From assembly GCF_021442025.1 (NCBI RefSeq), contig NZ_CP090446.1:3658001-3722000 (forward strand): a DNA stretch of 64,000 bases. Direction: 5' to 3'. The notes beneath the pieces are model-generated. The model had not been told where the DNA came from and searched no databases. It was given only the letters and a program-made list of their open reading frames with translations. This document shows positions 53,801 through 61,835 of the stretch, piece by piece. The translations under genes were made by a program, and so were the position numbers. Source of the DNA: Sphingobacterium sp. SRCM116780 (GTDB taxonomy: Bacteria > Bacteroidota > Bacteroidia > Sphingobacteriales > Sphingobacteriaceae). Numbering within the stretch: position 1 is the stretch's first letter; every line of letters begins with the position of its first letter.

Positions 53801-54119
53801 TATGTTCCGATTCAAAGGATTGGGTAAATTGGTTGGACGTACCACAATGGGAATTTTAGTCGGTATTAGTGGATATCCACCATTATTGGATGGCGGTCGT
53901 GTTACTTCTCCAAATTTTGGTGTATATGATTTAAAAGGAAATTATATTATCGAAAATGAAGGGGTAGCCCCAGATGTTTTTATTGAACAAACCCCAAAGG
54001 ATTTATTGGAAGGGCGCGATCCTCAGTTGGAGAAAACAGTTCAAATATTATTGGATGAGATGAAAACATATCCATATCAGAATATGAAAAAACCAGCGGA
54101 TCCTATCCGAGTGAATTAA
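50820..54119 (+). CDS. Tricorn-type S41 family peptidase, secreted
   Basis: A 1099-residue protein with a signal peptide (FLGLMMAFSAAFSVEAQ). Two beta-propeller regions with WD-like repeats (for example SPDGKQIAFTG, SWSPNGKWISYIS, SPDSKWISYIK) cover about 30-540; then a Lys/Glu-rich insertion (about 545-600); a core domain, a PDZ-like region near 780, and the S41 catalytic domain with ERNNGGGWVADY and NENAGSGGDMMPYMF, where the Ser of GSGGD is the likely nucleophile. Tricorn-like enzymes cut peptides made by other proteases. Periplasmic location is inferred. It is monocistronic, ending at the hairpin 54133-54176. Confidence 0.94.
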   Translation: MIKPKFKFLGLMMAFSAAFSVEAQETLLLRSPSMSTDKISFVYGGDIWISDKSGANPRRLTTNPGVEQNPIFSPDGKQIAFTGNYDGNTDVYVMPIEGGEPKRVTFHPSSDVLRGWLNNNEVYYTTTREFNYALSPRLYSSSITGLTLDKSLPMPEAFQGSPSKDGRYWAYIKNTDPTERDRVAFKRYRGGGMPSIWIFDTKTSQIETIPGERCNDVKPVWLGNKIYFLSDRNKIVNIYSYDIKSKKVDKLTNFTDYDVRTLNGTGSELIFEQAGKVHIFNINSKSSSALAINVSGDALYKRPHYDNMRDDIRSLAISPSGQRALLEARGEIFSVPKEKGEARNISNSPGAHDKFPSWSPNGKWISYISSQTGKYVLQLRDQFGKDEPMTYSLGESNFYFEPTWSPDSKKLFYNDSHLNLFYIDIDTKKIVKVDTDLESGQTGRVSNHFEPSWSPDSKWISYIKTLPNTVSAMFLYNVDTKESKQITDGMSAIRSTAFSRDGKYLFFTASTNVGLTNSGLHMSATERRANFSAYAFILSSKNPSFIKNESDEETIKEDKLETEKPKEVAKSDKKEKGSKKEESKKEAEKETVKPIAVDFDNISNRIVALPIGDGVYGINGTVANQLTYVKNGTLYAYDFTDLKEKDLVAGVRSYDISADGKKMIVQTSAGISIVPAGQKVATPTTGQLKLDNIKQLVDPVAEWKQIFDEVWAMQKDYFYVENMHGADWNAVKTKYEKFLPYVSHRSDLGYLLNEMMGEMVVGHSYIYPGDQPTTPSVSVGVLGADYSIDKGFYKIDKIFTRLDWNPSFNAPLAEPGLDVKSGMYLVAVDGVALTADMNLYSLFDNTVGKQITIKINTKPSLIGAKEYVVKPISFSDEMNLRSTEWTERNRKRVEELSKGQIAYIYMPNTGAEGYTAFNRYYFSQMDKKALLLDERNNGGGWVADYVIDLLSRDLIAGWGIRDGKGFNTPGNGIYGPKAMIINENAGSGGDMMPYMFRFKGLGKLVGRTTMGILVGISGYPPLLDGGRVTSPNFGVYDLKGNYIIENEGVAPDVFIEQTPKDLLEGRDPQLEKTVQILLDEMKTYPYQNMKKPADPIRVN

Positions 54120-54132
54120 TTTGAATAATCTT

Positions 54133-54176
54133 AAAAAAGAGTTGCGCTTCAAAATTTTGAAGCACAACTCTTTTTT
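54133..54176. terminator. Terminator after the S41 protease gene
   Basis: A 22-bp stem with one mismatch (AAAAAAGAGTTG arm) and a T tract. Confidence 0.82.
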
Positions 54177-54349
54177 AAACATAATTTATATCTCTTCTAA
54201 GAAAACCGTCTTTTCAGTCCTAGTTTTCTAAAATTAACGGCTATATATTAACCTCGAAGATAATCTTCCTGATCAGGAAGATCGGTAAGAATTGACCATA
54301 TTTCCTTTTAATATGATATATTTAGCAATTAAATCATGTTTTAAGAGAA

Positions 54350-55279
54350 ATGGAAGAAACAATTGAAAGAATAAACCCTGGAAATTCATTGATTAAACTA
54401 TTGTTGTTTATGGCCATTTTTGGGGTGGGTATCCAACTGTTAATCATGGGAATCGCCCTATTGATCATGAAAATAATGCACCCCGAATCCCCCTCAGATT
54501 TTTCTTTTTTACAAGAGAGTTCCGTTAGTCTAAAGATAATGTTGCTCATGAGTAGTATATGTACATTTATATTGCCTGCTTGGTTGTTATATCAGATAGA
54601 ATCTCGTGTAAACCCTTATTTTCAAAAAATAAAAGACATCCCAATCATCCATTATATATATGTTTTTGCGGCTATGTTGTGTTTTATTCCAATGATGGCA
54701 TTAATTGCGCATTGGAATGAATCTATGCAATTGCCAGCAAGTCTACAAAGCATACAGGAATGGATGAGAGTGAGTGAAGATAGCGCTGCGGTGATGACAA
54801 AGAAAATCGTCGAAGAATCTACTTGGACAGGACTAATTGTCAACCTTATTATCTTAGCTATAATACCGGCTATTGGAGAGGAAATGGTTTTTAGGGGATG
54901 CCTTCAAAATATTTTTGGACGCTGGATAGCAAATAAACATCTAGTTATTTGGCTCGTGGCCATACTTTTTAGTGCTTTTCATCTACAATTCTTTGGCTTT
55001 ATTCCAAGAATGCTTTTAGGAGCTTTTTTTGGTTATCTCTATGTCTGGAGCAAAAATATCTATTTGCCAATTTTTGGACACTTTGTCAATAATGCAAGTG
55101 CCACTATCACAGCATTCTATTATAGCAGGAAAGGTATTTCTTTTGAAGAAATGAATAAGTTTGAACAAGAACCAATTTGGGTTTACCTTGCAAGCTTAAT
55201 ATTTACTGTTATTTTTGTAGTATTATATTATCATTCAACTAAAAAAATAGCACATGGAGCAAGGCTGGAAGAAAATTAA
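54350..55279 (+). CDS. CPBP family intramembrane glutamic endopeptidase
   Basis: A 309-residue polytopic protein with about eight helices. It has the CPBP/Abi motif 1 GEEMVFRG (Glu177-Glu178 with Arg), motif 2 FSAFHLQFFGFIPRMLLG, and motif 3 PIFGHFVNN. These residues form the Rce1-like intramembrane protease site. The substrate is unknown. The DUF2007 gene overlaps its 3' end by 26 bases. Confidence 0.94.
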   Translation: MEETIERINPGNSLIKLLLFMAIFGVGIQLLIMGIALLIMKIMHPESPSDFSFLQESSVSLKIMLLMSSICTFILPAWLLYQIESRVNPYFQKIKDIPIIHYIYVFAAMLCFIPMMALIAHWNESMQLPASLQSIQEWMRVSEDSAAVMTKKIVEESTWTGLIVNLIILAIIPAIGEEMVFRGCLQNIFGRWIANKHLVIWLVAILFSAFHLQFFGFIPRMLLGAFFGYLYVWSKNIYLPIFGHFVNNASATITAFYYSRKGISFEEMNKFEQEPIWVYLASLIFTVIFVVLYYHSTKKIAHGARLEEN

Positions 55280-55481
55280 AGTCTACACAAACGCAATAGA
55301 GGCTGAAATTGTCAAACAAATGTTAGAGGAGAGCGGAATACCTGCTATTATATTGAATAAGCAAGACTCATCTTATCTGACTTTTGGTAAAATAGAGCTC
55401 TATGTCAATGAACAAGACGAAGATCAGGCGTTAAACCTGATTGTCTCAACAGTAGAAAACGAATCTGAAGATGAAGACTAG
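55254..55481 (+). CDS. DUF2007 domain-containing protein
   Basis: A 75-residue soluble protein with the ferredoxin-like beta-alpha-beta pattern KKIKVYTNAIEAEIVKQMLEESGIPAIILN and VNEQDEDQALNLI, matching the DUF2007 putative signal-transducing family. It is wedged between a membrane protease and cdsA with overlaps on both ends, so it is translated with them. Function unknown. Confidence 0.88.
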   Translation: MEQGWKKIKVYTNAIEAEIVKQMLEESGIPAIILNKQDSSYLTFGKIELYVNEQDEDQALNLIVSTVENESEDED

Positions 55482-56271
55482 AGCGATTACCGGATTTTTC
55501 TTTATCATAGTCATGGTAGGATCTATGCTTTTGGGTCCAACGGTATTTTTAGGTTTCTTCACGCTGTTGAGTGCTTGGTGCTTATTTGAATTTTATGGTA
55601 TTGTTGATTCAGAAGAAAGAAAACCGAATAAGCTTTTAGGAATACTGACAACGATCACCCTGTTTACAACGACAGCATGTTATAGTTTAGGTTGGTTAGA
55701 AGCAAAATTCATCCTGTTATGTATTCCATTGTTTTTAGCGGTTTATATACAGGCTCTTTTTCAAAAGCGAGCTTTTCCTTTTAATGATATTGGTTTTACA
55801 ATTTTAGGTATTGCATATGTCGGTCTCCCCTTCTACTGTTTTACAAGACTTGCATTTATTGGGTCTGATTTTAATCATTTTTTACCATTAGGTTTTATGA
55901 TTTTATTGTGGACGAATGACACCGGAGCTTACTTAGCTGGAAGAAGTCTCGGAAAAAATAAACTCTTTGAGCGAATTTCCCCTAAGAAAACCTGGGAAGG
56001 ATTTGTTGGTGGTGTTGTTTTGGCTATCCTTGTTTCAATGAGTTTTGAAAAATATTTTGGAACAATTCCTCAATGGCAGTGGATAGTTGTTGCCATTATA
56101 ATAGGTGTTTTTGGTACGATAGGTGATTTAGTGGAGTCGATGTTAAAAAGAAGTCTGAATGTGAAAGACTCTGGACAGATTTTACCTGGTCATGGAGGTT
56201 TTTTGGATCGATTTGATGGGTTATTATTCGCGGCACCTTTGGTGTATTTATTTTTGTTGTTAATGAATTAA
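55471..56271 (+). CDS. cdsA: Phosphatidate cytidylyltransferase
   Basis: CdsA makes CDP-diacylglycerol, the branch point to phospholipids. The 266-residue, eight-helix membrane protein ends with the CDP-alcohol signature region WTNDTGAYLAGRSLGKNKLFERISPKKTWEG, FGTIGDLVESMLKRSLNVKD and LPGHGGFLDRFDGLLFAAP with the metal-binding aspartates. It overlaps the DUF2007 gene by 11 bases, and the DUF2461 gene follows by 10 bases. Confidence 0.96.
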   Translation: MKTRAITGFFFIIVMVGSMLLGPTVFLGFFTLLSAWCLFEFYGIVDSEERKPNKLLGILTTITLFTTTACYSLGWLEAKFILLCIPLFLAVYIQALFQKRAFPFNDIGFTILGIAYVGLPFYCFTRLAFIGSDFNHFLPLGFMILLWTNDTGAYLAGRSLGKNKLFERISPKKTWEGFVGGVVLAILVSMSFEKYFGTIPQWQWIVVAIIIGVFGTIGDLVESMLKRSLNVKDSGQILPGHGGFLDRFDGLLFAAPLVYLFLLLMN

Positions 56272-56281
56272 AATCATATTT

Positions 56282-56953
56282 ATGGGACATTTAAATCAAA
56301 ACACGTTTACTTTTTTAAAAGATTTGCAAGATAACAATAGTAGGGAATGGTTTGCTGAGCAAAAGGATCGTTATGAAGCCGCTTTAGCAGATGTACGTCA
56401 ACTCGTAGCAGAACTGATTACAGCATTATCGCAATTTGACCCCCATATTCCGGCGGATATTCAACCTAATAAATGCTTATTTCGAATTTATAGAGATACA
56501 CGTTTTTCAAAAGATAAAACACCCTATAAGAATTGGTTTGGAGCTGGTATTTCTGTAGATGGTCGTAAATTAGATGGTCCAGAATATTATATCCATATAT
56601 CTCCAGAAAATTCTTTTATTGCGTGTGGTTATTGGAGACCAGAAAAAATGCACTTGGATGCCATCCGTCAGGAAATAGATTACAATACAGAAAGATTTAA
56701 TACCATTGTACAAGATTTGCAAGACAATAAAGGACTTTCTTTAGAAACAGAAGATAAACTAAAACGCCCACCTGTTGGATATGATGCTGAACATGTTGCG
56801 ATAGAATTTCTGAAATTAAAAAGCTTTGTTACCCACCAAGCTTTGTCAAATAAAGAATTGACAAGTAAAGATGCTATGGATAATATAATAGCTTCCTATA
56901 AAACCATGCTTCCTTTAAAGCAGTTTTTACATGAAGCTATCGATAATGATTAG
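56282..56953 (+). CDS. DUF2461 family protein
   Basis: A 223-residue protein of the DUF2461 (TIGR02453) family, with FLKDLQDNNSREWFAEQKDRYE at the start, CLFRIYRDTRFSKDKTPYKNWFG, GPEYYIHISPENSFIACGYWRP, and a typical end. The function is unknown. It is cytoplasmic by lack of a signal. It ends two bases before the convergent anmK gene. Confidence 0.93.
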   Translation: MGHLNQNTFTFLKDLQDNNSREWFAEQKDRYEAALADVRQLVAELITALSQFDPHIPADIQPNKCLFRIYRDTRFSKDKTPYKNWFGAGISVDGRKLDGPEYYIHISPENSFIACGYWRPEKMHLDAIRQEIDYNTERFNTIVQDLQDNKGLSLETEDKLKRPPVGYDAEHVAIEFLKLKSFVTHQALSNKELTSKDAMDNIIASYKTMLPLKQFLHEAIDND

Positions 56954-56955
56954 TT

Positions 56956-58152
56956 CTATTGAGGAAGACTTATTTTACCCATACAAACTGCGGGAGAGTC
57001 TTTTATTTGGCTGGCATTATCTTTGTCCCCAACTAAAGTTTCATTAGCTAAAAGAGCAAATAAAACAGCTTCTTTGGCATCAGGATCTATTCCTAGGTTT
57101 TCGAATGAAGATACAGTATACATCGGTAATCCCTCTTTGATTTTACTTAGCAATAAAGGGTTATGTAAGCCTCCACCACTGATATAGATATGAACATTTG
57201 ACAAACTCATGGATTGTTTTTTTATCGCATCTATAATGGTTGTTGCGGTAAACTGATTTAAAGTGGCCATGATATCTTCTGGTTTAATATCGATCACTCC
57301 CGATTGCTCTTGACATGTTTTCAAATAAGTCAAATTAAAAAGCTCTGGTCCGGTAGTCTTTGGAAAAGAATCTTGTAAAAAGGGCTCTTGTAATAATTGT
57401 GCCAATAGGGGTTGATTGATAATTCCTTTTTTCGCAATTAAGGCATCTCTATCCATTTCCACATCAAAGTTCTCTTTTGCAAATTGATTCATAATGGTAT
57501 TGCCAGGCCCTATATCTGTTGCAAAAGCTTGTAATTCGCTCTGATGATTGGGAATAAATGTATAATTAGCGATACCCCCTATATTCAATAAAAATCTATT
57601 TTCTGTAGCATGAGAGAATAACAAATAATCTCCATAAGCGGCCAATGGAGCTCCCTCTCCTCCTGCAGCGATATGTTTTTGTCTAAAATCAGAAAGTGTA
57701 ATAATTCCAGTTTTTACTGCAATATGGTCAGCATCTCCAATCTGCAAAGTACTGTTAGGCATTCGTGTATCCTTTGTCAGACTTTGAGGAGCATGATAAA
57801 CGGTCTGTCCATGACTGGCAATACAATCTATTTGACTGTTGGGTATTTTCCAGTCTTTTAGCGCTTGATTAATGAGTTCTGCATGTATATTCCCTATATA
57901 CGCATGAAGTCCACACAAGAGTTGTTGATCGATATTCCTTTTTGCAAAGACACCTCTAACATAACTTCTAAACGCATCTTCATAGTCCATCGTTACAAAG
58001 CGGTCAAGACTTATTTGGGTAGATTTTCCACTTTTACTTATTTTACAAAGTGCAATATCCAGTCCATCTAAAGATGTTCCAGACATTAAGCCGATAATGA
58101 ATCGGCTATCTTTTTTTGAGATTTGGTAAAGTTTTTCGATCATCGCATTCAT
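56956..58152 (-). CDS. anmK: Anhydro-N-acetylmuramic acid kinase
   Basis: AnmK hydrates and phosphorylates 1,6-anhydro-MurNAc to MurNAc-6-phosphate in cell-wall recycling. The 398-residue protein has the ATP motif GLMSGTSLDGLDIALC, ASHGQTVYHAP, LQIGDADHIA, NIGGIANYT, DIGPGNTIMN and ISGGGLHNPLLL. The ATG used gives MNAMIEKL; the internal MIEKL start is also possible. It is convergent to the DUF2461 gene and a single-gene unit. Confidence 0.95.
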   Translation of the reverse strand: MNAMIEKLYQISKKDSRFIIGLMSGTSLDGLDIALCKISKSGKSTQISLDRFVTMDYEDAFRSYVRGVFAKRNIDQQLLCGLHAYIGNIHAELINQALKDWKIPNSQIDCIASHGQTVYHAPQSLTKDTRMPNSTLQIGDADHIAVKTGIITLSDFRQKHIAAGGEGAPLAAYGDYLLFSHATENRFLLNIGGIANYTFIPNHQSELQAFATDIGPGNTIMNQFAKENFDVEMDRDALIAKKGIINQPLLAQLLQEPFLQDSFPKTTGPELFNLTYLKTCQEQSGVIDIKPEDIMATLNQFTATTIIDAIKKQSMSLSNVHIYISGGGLHNPLLLSKIKEGLPMYTVSSFENLGIDPDAKEAVLFALLANETLVGDKDNASQIKDSPAVCMGKISLPQ

Positions 58153-58258
58153 CTGTTAAAAATAGGTACAAAATGTGATACAATACACAAGATTTTTGGG
58201 ATATAAATTTATTTTGTAACTTCATCCCGTAATTAATTATACGATAAAAAAAGTAAAA

Positions 58259-58639
58259 ATGAATTTTCCAGCAGAATTAAAATACACGAAAGACCACGAA
58301 TGGATTCGTGTTGAAGGTAATGAGGCAGTTATTGGTATTACTGACTTCGCACAACGTGAGTTAGGTGATATCGTTTTTGTAGATATCAATACTATAGGTG
58401 AAGAAGTTGCTGCCAACGAAATCTTTGGAACGATCGAAGCTGTAAAAACAGTTTCTGATTTATTCATTCCAGTTACAGCAACCGTATTGGCTGTAAACGA
58501 AGCAATTGACGCGTCACCAGAATTAGTAAACTCAGATCCTTACGGAGAAGGTTGGATTATTCGTATTAAATTGAATAATGCAGCAGATGTTGATGCTTTA
58601 TTAACTGCTGATCAATATAAAGAAGAAATCAACGCGTAA
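58259..58639 (+). CDS. gcvH: Glycine cleavage system H protein
   Basis: The lipoyl-bearing shuttle of the glycine cleavage system. The 126-residue product has the flattened-barrel pattern with [21 protein letters not shown] and the lipoylation site [11 protein letters not shown] (Lys63). It ends [11 protein letters not shown] then the usual C-terminal helix. It is monocistronic with a strong terminator; gcvT lies far away at 879. Confidence 0.97.
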   Translation: MNFPAELKYTKDHEWIRVEGNEAVIGITDFAQRELGDIVFVDINTIGEEVAANEIFGTIEAVKTVSDLFIPVTATVLAVNEAIDASPELVNSDPYGEGWIIRIKLNNAADVDALLTADQYKEEINA

Positions 58640-58653
58640 TTTTAATACTTACG

Positions 58654-58709
58654 TTCAATAAAACCAAGAAGGGGCCATCTATAGACGGCCCCTTCTTGGT
58701 TTTATTGAA
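58654..58709. terminator. Bidirectional terminator between gcvH and the 58702 gene
   Basis: A perfect 23-bp stem containing AAGAAGGGGCC and its complement around a 10-base loop, with A and T tracts outside. It serves both convergent genes. Confidence 0.92.
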
Positions 58710-59445
58710 TGACTAATGTTGTTGTTACATCAAAAGTATCATTTTTGATTTTGCTTTCTATGGTTGCTGATTGGAGATAATGAGTCTTAGGACTCAAAAA
58801 ATACTGGCCTGCAACAGTGCCGATAGATTTTCCTTCAGCCATTATATTCCCTTCGCAGTGAATCAATATTCCTTCTGGAGCAATACTTTTAAGTGTATAA
58901 GTCTGTTCTATTTGCCCTAAATTCTCATTATTATTTGTAGCTTTCCACTGATCTCCAACTTTAAGCGCATAGTTAGGATATTCAACAGAAGCTTCTTTGA
59001 AGAAATTTGGATCAAAAAAGCCATTTCCTTCAGGTAAATTTTCGACAGCAGTCACTTTACCATTTAAATTCATAATAGACACAACGGGTTTTTCAAAAAG
59101 AGTTTTAAGTTTTTCATGGATTTGTTTTGAAAATTCATTAGTATCTGGATGCTTAGAATCATAATTAATGGTCATCATTCCGACATTCATCTCTAGGAGC
59201 ATTTCCGTATATTTTGTTGAATACGTTAGGGTGCTATCAGTTACCGCAGTATTGGTTGTTGTCGATATTGTTGTTGCTTCAATGATTGAACTTTCAGAAC
59301 CGGCATTGACATCTATGGTCATATGCACTTTTTGTGGAACCGGATTGTTGAGATCTGGTTTTAGCTTTAATAAAATTTTTTGTTGAGCGACCGAGATAGA
59401 AATAATAAAAAAGGTCAATAAGGCTGCTGATAATGTCTTGATCAT
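58702..59445 (-). CDS. Secreted DUF6263-like protein (tentative)
   Basis: A 247-residue protein with a signal peptide (LSAALLTFFIISISVAQ). The mature chain is beta-rich with PVPQKVHMTIDVNAG, LEMNVGMMTINYDSKHP, VGDQWKATNNNENLG and VAGQYFLSPKTHYLQSA, like the Bacteroidota family DUF6263 as I remember it. Function unknown; periplasmic or cell-surface location is inferred from the signal. A hairpin upstream at 59476-59506 separates it from pdhB. Confidence 0.75.
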   Translation of the reverse strand: MIKTLSAALLTFFIISISVAQQKILLKLKPDLNNPVPQKVHMTIDVNAGSESSIIEATTISTTTNTAVTDSTLTYSTKYTEMLLEMNVGMMTINYDSKHPDTNEFSKQIHEKLKTLFEKPVVSIMNLNGKVTAVENLPEGNGFFDPNFFKEASVEYPNYALKVGDQWKATNNNENLGQIEQTYTLKSIAPEGILIHCEGNIMAEGKSIGTVAGQYFLSPKTHYLQSATIESKIKNDTFDVTTTLVIQ

Positions 59446-59475
59446 AATTAATAGGTTTATAGATCACTAAAATAT

Positions 59476-59506
59476 AAAAGTCCTTTGGTAATGCCAAAGG
59501 ACTTTT
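59476..59506 (-). terminator. Terminator of the pyruvate dehydrogenase beta gene
   Basis: AAAAGTCCTTTGG and its complement with a 5-base loop; on the minus strand RNA exits into a U-rich stretch. Confidence 0.8.
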
Positions 59507-59531
59507 ATGAATGAAAGAATTAAATTCTTTT

Positions 59532-60518
59532 TTATTTTTTTATGTATGCTACTTCTTTTACCGCTTTCACAACTTTAGCAACACTTGGAAGAGCTGCTTC
59601 AATTAAAGTTGCTGCGTATGGAAGAGGTACATCTGCTGCTGTAATACGAACAATTGGAGCATCTAAATAATCAAAGGCATTCCGTTGTACCGCATAGGTT
59701 ATTTCTGAAGAAATAGAAGCCAATGGCCATGCTTCTTCTACAATTACCAATCGATTTGTTTTCTTAACAGATTCAATAATAGCAGGGAAGTCAATTGGAC
59801 GAACAGAACGTAAGTCAATTACTTCTACATTGATACCTTCTTTTGTTAATTCTTCAACTGCAGGTAATACTACGCGAGGCACCATTTTACCAAAAGATAC
59901 AATGGTAACATCTGTACCTTCTTTAACGATATTCGCTTTTCCGATAGGTAAGTAATATTCTTCTTCTGGTACCTGTCCTTTATCACCATACATCACCTCT
60001 GATTCCATGAAAATTACAGGATCTGGATCTATGATAGCTGATTTTAATAAACCTTTAGCATCATAAGGGTTTGAAGGAACCACAACCTTTAATCCAGGTG
60101 TATTGGCGTACCAGTTTTCAAAATTCTGAGAGTGTTGCGCTCCCAATTGTCCAGCATTACCCGTTGGACCACGGAAAACCATTGGAATTGAGAATTGGCC
60201 TCCACTCATCGAACGAATCTTAGCTGCAGCGTTGATGACCTGATCAATGGCAACTAAAGAAAAGTTGAATGTCATGAATTCAACAATTGGTTTTAAACCA
60301 TTCATCGCAGCACCTACTGCGATACCAGCAAAACCCAATTCTGCAATAGGCGTGTCTATCACACGTTTAGCTCCGAATTCATCCAGCATACCTTGGCTTA
60401 CTTTGTAAGCACCATTGTATTCTGCAACTTCTTCTCCTAATAAAAATATTTTTTCGTCTTTACGCATTTCTTCGTTCATTGCTTCGCGAAGTGCTTCTCT
60501 GAATTGTATCTCTCTCAT
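59532..60518 (-). CDS. pdhB: Pyruvate dehydrogenase E1 component, beta subunit
   Basis: The 328-residue beta chain of the alpha2beta2 pyruvate (or branched-chain 2-oxo acid) dehydrogenase E1. It opens MREIQFREALREAMNEEM, has FLLGEEVAEYNGAYKVSQG, PIVEFMTFNFSLVAIDQVIN, FRGPTGNAGQLGAQHSQ, and ends with AADVPLPYAATLIEAALP. The NGAYKVSQG and GAQHSQ motifs favour pyruvate. The alpha subunit gene is not adjacent. A minus-strand TAGATTTG -7 element lies at 60550-60557, about 32 bases upstream. Confidence 0.93.
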   Translation of the reverse strand: MREIQFREALREAMNEEMRKDEKIFLLGEEVAEYNGAYKVSQGMLDEFGAKRVIDTPIAELGFAGIAVGAAMNGLKPIVEFMTFNFSLVAIDQVINAAAKIRSMSGGQFSIPMVFRGPTGNAGQLGAQHSQNFENWYANTPGLKVVVPSNPYDAKGLLKSAIIDPDPVIFMESEVMYGDKGQVPEEEYYLPIGKANIVKEGTDVTIVSFGKMVPRVVLPAVEELTKEGINVEVIDLRSVRPIDFPAIIESVKKTNRLVIVEEAWPLASISSEITYAVQRNAFDYLDAPIVRITAADVPLPYAATLIEAALPSVAKVVKAVKEVAYIKK

Positions 60519-60549
60519 CAGTTGTAAAATAGTGTCAAATTTTAGATTA

Positions 60550-60557
60550 CAAATCTA
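60550..60557 (-). promoter_or_regulatory. -7 element TAGATTTG upstream of pdhB
   Basis: Exact TAnnTTTG fit on the minus strand, 32 bases before the ATG at 60518. Confidence 0.35.
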
Positions 60558-60658
60558 CTATTTATTATTGATATTTTGAAGTTCATGTACCTCAAAATAT
60601 GAGGGTTTATGTCACTTTTTAATAACAGGATGGCAAAAACGGCAATATGAATTCAAAA

Positions 60659-61288
60659 CTAGACATGATAAATTTCATCTAATATTTGCAAAAGAACAGC
60701 GTTACTATTCTGAATTGCTAAAGGAATATTCCATAAGGCACGATTGCGTTTTTCCACATAGTTCGAGATTCCTCTTAGCTGTATAGCCTGGATATTCTCT
60801 TGCTTGGCAACTAAAAACACCGCGGCTCCTTCCATTGATTCTGTAAGAACTTCGGGTATTTGTGCCAATAATTTTTGAATTTCATATTGATTCCCGTGAA
60901 CCTTATTGACGGTTATTCCTAATCCAGATGGAAAATTCTGGATCACTTTTCGAATCTTAGGTGATTGTATCGCGTTATAACGTGCTGTTCCAAATCCAAG
61001 CTCGTCTATCGATATAAATTGATCATTATCCTCAGCTCCCAGCTCTGAAAAAACTTCTTGATCAATAGATACCACAGCACCTATAGGTATTGCACGATTA
61101 AAACAACCACCTATGCCTATATTTATGATTAACTCATAGTCGTTTTTCGCGAGATGTTTCCCTAAATGATAAGCCGTCTGTGTCATACCAACAGAGGTGA
61201 TTAAATAATCGGTATGCGGATAGTTATTTTTTAGATTAATATAAGGTTGAATTTCGAAATCTGTAGCAGCTACTATTAGTGTTTTCAT
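60659..61288 (-). CDS. mqnB: Futalosine hydrolase
   Basis: MqnB removes hypoxanthine from futalosine in the alternative menaquinone pathway. The 209-residue nucleoside-phosphorylase-fold protein has LIVAATDFEIQPY, TSVGMTQTAYHLG, NIGIGGCFNRAIPIGAVV and ESMEGAAVFLVA, the last with the purine-recognising Glu and Met. The RGISNYVEKRNRALW segment is typical of MqnB over MTA/SAH nucleosidases. It is separated from mqnD by about 50 kb. It overlaps nothing and diverges from the queD-folE pair. Confidence 0.9.
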   Translation of the reverse strand: MKTLIVAATDFEIQPYINLKNNYPHTDYLITSVGMTQTAYHLGKHLAKNDYELIINIGIGGCFNRAIPIGAVVSIDQEVFSELGAEDNDQFISIDELGFGTARYNAIQSPKIRKVIQNFPSGLGITVNKVHGNQYEIQKLLAQIPEVLTESMEGAAVFLVAKQENIQAIQLRGISNYVEKRNRALWNIPLAIQNSNAVLLQILDEIYHV

Positions 61289-61379
61289 GTTTGAGAAGCT
61301 TTGTACAATAATAATAATTATTTACGCAAATATGATTGTAATCCTATGGACGAAAGTAATAATTATGGTTGCAAAGACG

Positions 61380-61387
61380 TATCTTTG
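61380..61387 (+). promoter_or_regulatory. -7 element TATCTTTG directly before queD/PTPS
   Basis: Exact TAnnTTTG ending 7 bases before the preferred ATG at 61395, a very short or absent leader if used. Confidence 0.45.
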
Positions 61388-61394
61388 CGTTATT

Positions 61395-61808
61395 ATGGTA
61401 TATATCACTCGTCGTGAGCGTTTTTGCGCTGCACATAAGCTTTACCGAGAAGATTGGAGTTTGGAACAAAACAAAGATGTTTTTGGCAACTGTTCGAATG
61501 TTAACTGGCATGGTCATAATTATGATTTATTTGTAACAGTCAAAGGTGAGGTAAATCCGACTACAGGCTTCTTGATTGACTTGAAATTGATGAAGAGCAT
61601 CATTTTAGAAAATATCATAGATAAGGTCGATCATAAAAATATCAACCTCGATGTCGATTTTATGAAAGATAAGATGGCTTCAACAGAAAATATTGCAATT
61701 GAAATATTCCGTGTTTTGAAACCATTATTTGAAGAGCAACACGTGCAATTGCATTCCATTCGTCTTCACGAAACAGAAAATAATTACGTCGAATATTTTG
61801 GCGACTAA
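61395..61808 (+). CDS. 6-pyruvoyltetrahydropterin synthase / 6-carboxytetrahydropterin synthase family
   Basis: The start MVYITRRERFCAAHKL at 61395 fits the family; the frame extends to 61287 with a hydrophobic, unrelated segment. The 137-residue product has zinc-binding His in FCAAHKL and in WHGHNYDL, and the Cys in FGNCSNVNWHGHNY just before HGH, as in the catalytic Cys of PTPS. C-terminal ENIAIEIF and LHETENNYVEY include the substrate-anchoring Glu. It can be QueD (queuosine) or a PTPS-type enzyme. folE, which makes the shared precursor, follows by 27 bases. Confidence 0.9.
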   Translation: MVYITRRERFCAAHKLYREDWSLEQNKDVFGNCSNVNWHGHNYDLFVTVKGEVNPTTGFLIDLKLMKSIILENIIDKVDHKNINLDVDFMKDKMASTENIAIEIFRVLKPLFEEQHVQLHSIRLHETENNYVEYFGD

Positions 61809-61835
61809 TCTTATACACTAATTTATTTAATAATT

